Source of the DNA: Chrysomallon squamiferum
Taxonomy: Eukaryota > Mollusca > Gastropoda > Neomphalida > Peltospiridae
Length of the DNA stretch: 15,000 nt
Assembly (NCBI GenBank): GCA_012295275.1
Contig: CM022671.1
Span: 31,576,250 to 31,591,249, forward strand
Direction: 5' to 3'
In this document: one piece after another, positions 8,093 to 15,000 of the stretch
Layout of the letters: each line of letters begins with the position of its first letter
Position numbering within the stretch: the first letter of the stretch is position 1
Notes under the pieces: generated by a model
What the model was told of the DNA's origin: nothing
The model's database searches: none
The model's input: the letters and a program-made list of their open reading frames with translations, nothing else
Program-made: the position numbers and the translations under genes

Positions 8093-10285
8093 TAAAAAAA
8101 AAAAAAAAAAAAAAAAGGAAAGAAAGAAAGAAAAAAACCCAGAACAAAATTTTTAAAATTTTCTAGACGAACCCCAAACTTGTGTCATCCACCAAGATAT
8201 TTTTGCGAGAGTAAACTAATGATTAGATAAAATTCTCAGTCTACGAAGTAATTGGCTGAGGTGTCTCGCCGATATTTCAATTTGTTTACCATTATTAGCT
8301 TTATAGCACCGGTTTGATTTCACACCGAGTCCAAGTTTAGCAGGAGCCTCTTGCCCGCGCCAGTCAGGTTTTCAGATATAGATGGATTGAGTAGGTTTTG
8401 CGTCTGTGTATAATTAACAGGATTTTTCGCAACCCATTTCCCACGGAAAATAGATTATTAATCATAGAAAGAATATATTTACACCAAGGTGTATTTTAAA
8501 ACTTGAAACTGTAGATATAAACTGCGACAAAAAAAAAAAAAAAAAAAAAAAAAATAATAATAATAATAATGTGTGTGTGTGTGTTTATATATATATATAT
8601 AAAAACCTATAGTGTTTGGTTGTTCTGGGTTGTTCTGGGTTGTTTTTTTCTATTAATTTAATATTGTGTTATACTCACATACGTTAGTATTATATATGAG
8701 TAGAGAAGAAAAGAAAACAATATCATTTTTTTTTTGGTGTATTTTTGGTTGTTGTTGTTGTTGTTGTTAAATTGAATACGTAGTGTGACTGTTTTTTTAA
8801 TGAACAAAGTTAAGATTATATATTATACATATATTTTATGCCTGTGTATATGTGCATATGAAGAGTATCTATTGCGGTGTTGACACACAACAAACATATT
8901 TGAAAAAATATGCAAGTTCTCTTTTGTTCGCTTTTAAAAAGATTCCTTCAAATAGGTGTATTTTCACTGAAAGAGAATAAAATTTCAAACAAATATACTT
9001 CAGAAAGATTTTTTGTATTTTAAATACGTAAATAAATTTGATATTTGTTTTTTCATGCTTACTGATAGGAATAATGTACGTTATACACACGTTTTATATA
9101 TGTGTTTTTTATACAGACAATTCACTTGCGTATAATTTTATATATATATATATTTATGAATGCATATATGCATATATATATGTATGAGTGTGTGTGTGTG
9201 TGTGTGTGTTTGTTTGTTTGTGTGTGTGTGTGTGTGCGTGTTTGAACATATAATTTACACCCGTATTAACGTATGTGTGTATTAATTTATTTTCTCTTAA
9301 GCAATTTAACTCACAGTTCAATTTATTTGTATCGTTACAGGAGAGAAAACGAGCCTCCGCTTGTACCAGGAAATCTCTTATTTGGCAACGGAATCGAATT
9401 CGGCACGCACGCCGTCAAGTTTCTGCACCGATGTCAGAAAGGCTTCGGCGACATTTTCACAATTCGACTTCTCAATCAGTACCTGACGATCATCGCCGAT
9501 CCGCACTCGTACGAGCAGTTCGCGAAAGAACGTAAATTCGACTTCGACCCGATTCAGCGACAGGTCAACCACAACATATTCAGCTATGAGCTGGTGGACG
9601 CGCGAAAGATGCTCAGCGAGGCAGGGAAGAAGGTGAACGGGCGGTACCTGTACACGGGGCTGAAAAACTTCTCCGTCAACCTCAAGGACGCCTTCCAAGA
9701 GGTGACCAGCGTCGACGTCAACGGCAACGAAGTGAAGACCGTTGGTGAGCAGTGGGGACAAGACGGTCTGAGGAACTTCACGGCACGGACCCTGTTTTCG
9801 GCTCTCTTCTACACCATCTTCGGCCACGGCCAAGCCGCCAAAGAGTTCCATCCTCAAGTGTTTCACAAAAACTTTGACATCTTCCACAAGTATTTCAACT
9901 ACATGTGGCTCGGCATCGGAGTGAAGTGGTTCCCCAAGGCTCTGGAAGCGCTGCAGGTTCTGTGCCACGTCCCGAACTCGACGGAGATGATGAATCGCCG
10001 AGGCGTGTCCGACTACATCAAATTTTCCACCCAGTTCATGAAGGAAAACGCTCAGACCGAGCAGGACATCGTGGGCCACAACCTCGTCTTCTTGCACGTC
10101 AACTACAACACCTTCAGAGCAGCCTTTTGGTGCGCCTACTATATCGTCAGCAAGGAAGAAACCTACAAGGCGCTGGCTAAAGAGGTTGGAGACGCTGTCC
10201 AGGAAAAACTGAATGACAACGAATCGCTTAGCTTCACTCTGGAAGAAATTGATCATCTTCCTATTCTTGGTATGTGAATAATAAT

Positions 10286-10331
<46 letters not shown>

Positions 10332-11669
10332 TTGATGATGATAATGGTAATGATAATAACAGTAGTAGGAGTAAATATATAATAGTAATAGTTGTAGTAG
10401 AGTAGTACTAGCAGTAGTAGTAGTAGTTGTAGTAATCATAATAACAACAATAACAATAATAATAATAACTGTATTGATTTCATAGAGTAATAAAACAGGA
10501 CAATTTCAGATCATTTTTACATCTCATTATCAAACAGCGTTTTTATTTCGTTATCATTTAATTATCAAAATCGTATCAAAACTGATGAGTTTCTTTCTCT
10601 CACAATTACAGACAGTATAATCAAGGAAACGATGCGACTGACGAGCGGAGTGTTCATGGTTCGAGAGATCGTGGAGGACACAGACTTTACTCTTGACAAC
10701 GGCAAAACGTACCGCTGTCGTCAAGGCGACAAAGCGGCCATCTATCCACCGTGCATCCACATGGATCCAGAAATCTTCGAAGAGCCTGAGGTAATTAGCG
10801 TTCTGTTTTCCTAAACTGAAGTTAACTCAGTCATTACGTTTGTTAACTCAATAGAATTTTCCTTTTTCTTTTGTTAATTATTAGCTAAATTTTATTAGTG
10901 GTTTCAGTTAATATTATTTCCCATTGCGGATTAACAAAGAGTTCAGTCTTGCGCTCAAGTATAAGATTTTAACAGCAACTTATGCGAGTAAAATCTTAAT
11001 AAAAATGAAAGAAAGAAAACGGGTTCTTATTTTAAAATTCCATTTTAAATCCGTATCGCTTAACCGGCCGCTTCTTACCCCTTTTATAGGTAATAAACAT
11101 TTTGTTGTTGTTTGGGTTTTTTTCTTTGTTCTGTTTTTGTTTAAATCGGTCTATACTTCGAAACAAATTTTACAAATCTTTCTTCGCCGTACAAGCCATT
11201 TATCCCGTTCCTGTGACGGTATCAATTTAAAGTTTACACGAGAACGCGTGAATTTAAGTTTACCAAAAGAAAAAGAAAAAAAAAAAAAGCTATGTGTGCA
11301 TGCTGCCGCTACTGTTTAATTAAAGTAACAAAACGGATATCGGCCGAAAGCGGAAGCGTCAGAATCTGCGGAACTGTAACTGCACGTGACTGAACCTCGG
11401 TTTGATTACCCACAAGGAAAGGGAAAGGATTGCAAACAAGGCCAGAAGTCACGTATGTTACATGAATGGCTAGTGCATGTCGATAATAAAGAAAGAGAAA
11501 CGATAGCTGCTTCAGTAAATATGATTTAGGCAAACCGTCGCTTGCTGACATCGGTGTTTTACACACAGCCACAAGTCCACCGCGTGTTCCTAGCCTGGCT
11601 TCGTGTCCACCGAAATACAGCAGAAACACCGCGGATAAGGCTAGGAAAGAACTAGATGTGGATCTTCAC

Positions 11670-11761
<92 letters not shown>

Positions 11762-12233
11762 CCTCCCTCCCTCCCTCCCTCCCCCACTCTCCCCACTCTG
11801 CTAACGACCACGTAACAGTATATCAAGTTAAAGGAAATAACGTGTTTGTATGTGTGGACAGTTTAAATATATTCTGACTCACTCTGTAATGTTTCTTATT
11901 TTGTTTTTTGTTTTTTTATCACAGGTCTTCAAGTACGACCGATTCGTTGACGCCAAATTCTACAAGAATGGAAAGGAACTGAAAAACCCGCTGATCGCGT
12001 TCGGCTCCCTGTGTCCAGGGAAGAGGTACGCCATGCTGCAGGCCAAGTGGTTTCTCATCAACCTCGTGAATAATTTCGATATCGAACTTTTGCCGGGAGA
12101 GGAGACGACGCCCGACACCAGTTTTTACGGACACGAGATTTTACCACCTCGACGCGACGTTAACGTCAGATACAGGTTAAAGGACAACTACCACGAACTC
12201 GACTTTCTTCCAAGACGAAGTCACGTTGCCTGA
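7095..12233 (+). CDS. Cytochrome P450, CYP7/CYP8-like (four coding exons, 498 aa)
   Basis: This is a heme-thiolate monooxygenase-fold enzyme, expected on the cytosolic face of the endoplasmic reticulum. Exons 7095-7174, 9341-10269, 10612-10790 and 11925-12233 join in frame at GT/AG sites (phases 2, 1, 0) to 1497 nt. Seen in the protein: hydrophobic anchor at residues 2-20, then a basic stretch RRRRE, proline hinge EPPLVPG, GDIFTIR, I helix around 275-296 with NTFRAAFW, K-helix ETMR (E342, R345), DPEIFEEPE, meander VFKYDRF (397-403), heme cysteine C426 in FGSLCPG, and C-terminal ILPPRRDVNVRYR. Known relatives (CYP7A1, CYP7B1, CYP8B1, prostacyclin synthase CYP8A1) are about 500 aa and share the EPPL start, the Asn before the I-helix Thr, AAFW-like text and FYK(N/D)GK-LKN. 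The substrate is not readable; a sterol, oxysterol or prostaglandin-type lipid is the family expectation. Odd points: the heme loop is three residues short, and Arg286 replaces the relatives' Pro. P450 identity is certain, CYP7/8 placement likely, exact family open. Confidence 0.94.
7708..7746. repeat. (ATT)n in the intron before exon 2
   Basis: Thirteen ATT units. The orientation is opposite to the (AAT)n arrays at 8059-8087 and 10277-10330 in the same transcript. Confidence 0.95.
8059..8134. repeat. (AAT)n, A-run and (GAAA)n
   Basis: AAT array, then about 26 A residues, then GAAA units. Confidence 0.93.
8530..8645. repeat. A25, (AAT)n, (GT)n, (TA)n and a tandem 10-mer
   Basis: A-run 8530-8554, short AAT, GT and TA arrays to 8601, then TGTTCTGGGT twice in tandem (8621-8640). 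The stacking of five motifs in about 115 bases suggests repeated slippage at one weak site. Confidence 0.9.
9187..9240. repeat. (TG)n tract before the exon 2 acceptor
   Basis: About 27 TG units with TTTG interruptions in the middle, ending 100 bases before the acceptor at 9340. It can form Z-DNA, and UG-rich RNA is a known binding target of CELF and TDP-43 type proteins. Confidence 0.93.
9341..10269 (+). CDS. P450 coding exon 2: substrate-binding half through the I helix
   Basis: This 929-nt exon encodes residues 27-336 plus the first base of Asp337. It follows acceptor ATCGTTACAG and ends at donor TTG|GTATGTG. It carries the proline hinge (EPPLVPG), the beta-1 region GDIFTIRLL, helices B to H and the whole I helix. 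In the I helix, V280-N-Y-N283-T284 occupies the usual AGxDT slot. The acid is replaced by Asn, as in CYP7A1 (SQANT) and prostacyclin synthase (TQGNM), while Thr284 is kept. Codons are rich in third-position G and C, in contrast to the AT-rich flanks, which supports selection on coding sequence. That bias also leaves a long antisense frame open, which I regard as a shadow. Confidence 0.95.
10270..10611 (+). other. P450 intron between coding exons 2 and 3
   Basis: This 342-base phase-1 intron starts GTATGTG and ends CACAATTACAG. A (AAT)n array begins within eight bases of the donor (10277-10330). It decays into imperfect GTA/GAT/AAC triplets up to about 10468, so roughly half of the intron is trinucleotide repeat. 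Confidence 0.9.
10277..10468. repeat. (AAT)n decaying into mixed triplets
   Basis: A perfect AAT array up to 10330, then GAT, GTA, TAG and AAC triplets. It starts almost at the donor of the exon 2-3 intron. Confidence 0.95.
10612..10790 (+). CDS. P450 coding exon 3: K helix (ExxR) and beta sheet
   Basis: This exon encodes the rest of Asp337 and residues 338-396. The split codon G|AC restores LPILDSIIKETMRL, matching the family text LPVLDSIIKESLRL in CYP7A1. E342 and R345 are the invariant ExxR pair that stabilises the heme-binding core. The following REIVEDTDFTLDNGKTYRC region and AIYPPCIHMDPEIFEEPE match the beta-1-3/1-4 and pre-meander regions of the group. The acceptor is TTACAG after a pyrimidine-rich stretch; the donor is GAG|GTAATT, phase 0. 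Confidence 0.95.
10791..11924 (+). other. P450 intron between coding exons 3 and 4
   Basis: This 1134-base phase-0 intron starts GTAATT and ends TTTATCACAG. It contains mixed-composition DNA up to about 11660 with no recognised coding or mobile content. A 117-base uninterrupted pyrimidine tract follows at 11669-11785, about 140 bases before the acceptor. Confidence 0.9.
11669..11785. repeat. 117-base pure pyrimidine tract: (CT)n then (CTCC)n
   Basis: No purine occurs on the + strand between 11669 and 11785: CT units to about 11758, then CTCC/CCCT units. It lies in the last intron, 139 bases upstream of the acceptor of the heme-loop exon. Confidence 0.96.
11925..12233 (+). CDS. P450 coding exon 4: meander, heme-cysteine loop and C terminus
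   Basis: This exon encodes residues 397-498 and the TGA stop at 12231-12233. The acceptor is TTTTTTTATCACAG. VFKYDRF (397-403) is the meander motif with R402-F403. FYKNGKELKN matches FYKDGKRLKN of prostacyclin synthase. The heme-ligand cysteine is C426 (codon 12012-12014) in FGSLCPGKRYA. Relatives have FGSGATICPGRLFA or WGAGHNHCLGRSYA, so three residues between Gly and Cys are absent here, equal to an in-frame 9-base loss. WFLINLVNNFDIELL is the L helix onward, and ILPPRRDVNVRYRL is the conserved tail. About 15 extra residues follow the usual end at YRLKD. Confidence 0.94.
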   Translation, partial: VFKYDRFVDAKFYKNGKELKNPLIAFGSLCPGKRYAMLQAKWFLINLVNNFDIELLPGEETTPDTSFYGHEILPPRRDVNVRYRLKDNYHELDFLPRRSHVA

Positions 12234-12900
12234 AACACGAAGACGAAAGATGATGAACAGATACAGAGAAAAAAAAAAAAAAAAATAAACTTTTGAAAAA
12301 AGCAGAAAGAAAAAGGAAGCACACATGAAGCGAAAAACAAAAACAAAAACAAAAAAACAATAACAACTGTGAGTTAAGACTTGTATAAATGTGAACAGTT
12401 TTAAGGTGCAAGAAACGTTTTGTGTATTATAAATATTATATCTTAATTTATTGACTGCTTAAAGTATTTTCACTTGAAGAGCAGACATTCAGAGAATCTC
12501 CCTAAATCGTCGGACAATATTTTCATGTGGTGAATTCTTGTCTCGCGTTTGTCAGGCGTATTTTTTACACTTTATTTTTTTTTTTTTCTGTGCTTTTTAA
12601 ACAAAAGAAAATGATTAAGACTATTTTGTATAAAAGTGACACTTTATCAAGAACTAATTTGTTTAAATCGTACATACGTACGTTTGACTTTGCTGCTCTC
12701 AGTTTTACGGGTACTTGTGCAAGAATTTCGTGTGAACTTGTTATTTCTGTTGGGGATCGAGAGACCAAAGAACGTAAACAAAAAACAACAACAAGAAAAA
12801 CAAACTCAAGAACCTCCCGCCTGATGGAAAAGTAATGCGGAAGTGCGCCTCGATATGGTGCAGCAGTACCGCATTAAATTAAATGTGACGTCATATGAAC
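12234..12900 (+). other. 3' UTR of the P450 gene (3' end uncertain)
   Basis: Sequence after the stop is mixed and moderately AT-rich, with an A-run at 12270-12285. An AATAAA at 12284-12289 lies only 51 bases past the stop and is embedded in the A-run. An ATTAAA at 12873-12878 is a more ordinary distance away. A later AATAAA near 14001 would give a 1.8-kb UTR. I cannot choose between them from sequence alone. No second gene is seen here. Confidence 0.45.
12886..12893. promoter_or_regulatory. Full palindromic CRE, TGACGTCA
   Basis: A complete CREB/ATF-type octamer lies 650 bases downstream of the P450 stop, just after an ATTAAA. It may be a downstream enhancer site or chance. Confidence 0.2.
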
Positions 12901-13474
12901 ATTTTATTGTATTTTATTTTATTTTTATTACCAACATTGAAGGCATTTACGAAGAACAAATAGACAATTAAAAATAATAATAATAATAATAATATTAATA
13001 ATAAAAAAATAAAATAACATTTAGAATGCATTTATTTTGTCACAGTGTAGCAAGATCATATCGTTACAAATCTGTCGGGGAAAAAAAAAAAAAAAAAAAG
13101 GGGGAAAAACATTCAATGAGGAAAAAAACAAACAATGAAGAGTTCTGATGAGGAAGGAACAAAAATAGGTTTCTGACGAGGAAAAGGATTCTAGTCATGG
13201 AAAAGTGAGAGGACTCTGAAGTGTACTGACAGTAAGATTGAGCGATCTAGATTGAAAATAGTCCCCTATGATATAATTATTTCATGTAGATATTTTGTGT
13301 CGCAGTTTTTGAGACTGACGTTGTTTTACTTCTGAAAATAGAATTCGTCCAAATGTCGTTATCATCATGTAGAGATCATTCTTTACTAACAACTGTGTAC
13401 TCATTATTCTCAGTTACTAATAGTCGATTTCTTCTTCTAGTATTTATTTCTTCTTGTATTATTTATTTACTCAT

Positions 13475-13523
<49 letters not shown>

Positions 13524-13622
13524 TTTGATTATTTTTATGACTATTATTATCATCATCATCATTAAGTTATTTTGTTTCATCTTTTATTTATTTATTTATT
13601 TATTTCTTTTTTTTTTTTTTCA

Positions 13623-13664
<42 letters not shown>

Positions 13665-14030
13665 GATTTCATTCATTTTCGTGTGTGTTTTTTTCCTCCC
13701 CCTAACAGGAAATCTCCCTCTATGAACATATATGTTATTTATCACTTTTATTTATTTTGAATTGTGATTGTGTTAGAATTGCTTTGTAGTGGAAGGCTGT
13801 GAATGAATTTTGTTTTTTCGAATATTCTTCTTTAATTTTTTTTTTTTTTAACTTCGTCTTGAATGTATAGTATCATTAGAAATATTGCCATAATCATCTG
13901 TATATTTTATTCAACACGTAATTTATTTTGTATGTTCAGACAAATATCAATGTTATTTAAATCATGACACTTAATCCATTATTGCATTTGGTGCTGAAAC
14001 AATAAATATTTACATAAATAAATACATTAT
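12901..14030. repeat. Downstream AT-rich stretch, no gene seen
   Basis: (AAT)n around 12975-13003, A-run 13081-13099, an imperfect approximately 30-base repeat at 13108-13210, (ATT)n 13477-13521, ATC units 13548-13562, (TTTA)n 13584-13604, T-run 13607-13620 and (ATT)n 13625-13664. An AATAAA near 14001 is a possible distal polyadenylation signal. The poly-Tyr and poly-Leu frames here are repeat artefacts. Confidence 0.85.
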
Positions 14031-14420
14031 ATGTTTTCTTTTTACTTCTTAGCATTTCTTTCTTTTTCTTTCTTTCTTTCTTTATTTGTTTATTCTTATT
14101 ATTTCATTTCCAAAGTTACAGCTTCAATGCGAGATGAAGAAATTACCATTAGTTTGTTTGCGCTGTCTGTTTCTCTATCTAATTTATCTGTCTATCCATC
14201 TATCTGTCTATCTGTCTATGTGTCTGTCTATCTAATATGTCTGTCTATCCATTTATGTGTCTCTCTATCTATCTTTCTATCAACCAGTCTTTTTCTTTCT
14301 GTCTGTCTTTCTATCTTTTTTCTGTCTCCGTACCGAAGTACCTTAAGTATTTCTCTCGAATTCTCCCTGCCTGTCTCTTTGTCTTTCTGTCTTTCTCTTT
14401 GACTGTCTATAAAATCACAA
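14031..14420. repeat. Degenerate (TTTC)n and (TCTG/TCTA)n
   Basis: A short TTTC array (about 14055-14083) is followed by diverged TCTG/TCTA tetranucleotides (14163-14410). The motif is complementary to the GACA clusters at 714-993. Confidence 0.88.
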
Positions 14421-14744
14421 CACTGGATCGCCAGGCAGACTTCTCCACAATTAAAACGTGAAGCGAATGGTCTGGTAGTGATAAAATAGCTGTTAAGTAT
14501 AAACGTTTTATTGGCAGTCGCTGTCGAAGAGAACGAACGAAGCTGCACTGTTTATCAAACTCCTGGTGCATTTATGTGGCACGTTCGCAGTTTTTGCTTT
14601 ACCGTAAAATAACAACGACCATCTTTCCTCTGAACCGTTTTTTAACGTCAGTCGAAGTCGGATGATGAAGACAGCCACATTCTAAAATAATTACAACATG
14701 ATTGAGTTGTATCACTTGAAAATGATTCTGCACTGGTTTAATAC
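14421..14744. other. Non-repetitive stretch, nothing recognised
   Basis: Mixed-composition DNA between repeat blocks. I see no credible exon, promoter or RNA gene. Short frames on both strands lack any recognisable motif. Confidence 0.5.
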
Positions 14745-14765
14745 TTAAAAAAATAATAAAAAAAA

Positions 14766-14830
<65 letters not shown>

Positions 14831-15000
14831 TGATGATGATGATGATAATAATAATAATAATGATAATAATAATGATAACGATAATAATAACAATAATAAT
14901 AATAATAATGATGATAATAATAATAATAATAAATTAATAAAATAAAATAAAATAAAACAAAATAAAATAAATAAATAAATTAAATTAAAATAAAATAAAA
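14745..15000. repeat. Long compound (AAT)n/(GAT)n/(AAAAT)n array running off the window
   Basis: AAT units dominate to about 14930 with embedded GAT runs (14828-14845) and AAC changes, then AAAT/AAAAT units to the end. The right boundary is outside the window. Confidence 0.95.

Larger units (their letters stand above)
7175..9340 (+). other. P450 intron between coding exons 1 and 2
   Basis: This 2166-base phase-2 intron starts GTAATA and ends TCGTTACAG. No further exon was recognised. It holds (ATT)n at 7708-7746, an A/AAT/GAAA block (8059-8134), a second A/AAT/GT/TA block (8530-8601), (TTG)n (8749-8768) and a long (TG)n tract (9187-9240) about 100 bases before the acceptor. The block 8160-8420 is of mixed composition and may contain a decayed tRNA-like element. 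Confidence 0.85.

Noticed and set aside
9273-9340. Start of the P450 at an ATG at 9273
   Set aside because: These 68 bases are intron ending in a strong acceptor. The exon at 7095 supplies a proper anchor and basic stretch in the right phase, with a better start context.
9378-10439. 353-codon antisense open frame across exon 2
   Set aside because: Its C-terminal two thirds are the reverse complement of a GC3-rich real exon, and its N-terminal part is the (AAT)n array read as Tyr and Thr repeats. No family resemblance.
11309-11629. 106-codon antisense open frame inside the last P450 intron
   Set aside because: Not simple repeat, so examined, but no recognisable domain, no acceptable context and no partner exons. 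Chance in less AT-rich DNA is the simplest reading.
11641-11877. Open frames across the CT tract on both strands
   Set aside because: Poly(Ser-Leu) and poly(Arg-Glu) are artefacts of a dinucleotide repeat.
14031-14548. Overlapping frames in the TCTG/TCTA region
   Set aside because: They are translations of degenerate tetranucleotide repeats in several frames at once.

Overview
The window is eukaryotic nuclear DNA from an animal. It is very AT-rich and packed with mono-, di-, tri- and tetranucleotide repeats. It holds one well-supported protein-coding gene, split by introns and read on the + strand. The repeat style and the gene family suggest a lophotrochozoan invertebrate. A cephalopod mollusc is my best guess, but this is an inference and not proven by the sequence.

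The gene is a microsomal cytochrome P450 of the CYP7/CYP8 group, which includes sterol 7-alpha-hydroxylases, sterol 12-alpha-hydroxylase and prostacyclin synthase. Four coding exons (7095-7174, 9341-10269, 10612-10790, 11925-12233) join with clean GT/AG junctions in phases 2, 1 and 0. They encode an uninterrupted 498-residue protein, the usual length for the group. The membrane anchor, proline hinge, I helix, K-helix ExxR, meander and heme cysteine are all present. The loop holding the heme cysteine is three residues shorter than in relatives, so the standard P450 heme signature is broken although Cys426 remains. A basic residue (Arg286) also sits where CYP7A1 and prostacyclin synthase have proline in the I helix. 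A 5' untranslated exon probably begins at 6984. A TATA-type promoter near 4769, followed by a short exon ending at a perfect GTAAGT donor at 4845, is a plausible transcription start.

Layout: 1-1440 is microsatellites and low-complexity DNA. 1441-1700 is a less AT-rich island with a 41-codon small ORF and a compact promoter-like cluster. 1850-4500 is dense simple repeats, with three diverged copies of one unnamed dispersed repeat. 4600-4860 is the candidate P450 promoter. 4845-6983 is the probable first intron. 6984-12233 is the P450 gene body, its introns filled with (ATT)n, (AAT)n, (TG)n and a 117-base pure pyrimidine tract. 12234-15000 is the 3' UTR and downstream repeat-rich DNA with no further gene seen. 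I found no convincing rRNA, intact tRNA, CRISPR array or autonomous transposon.
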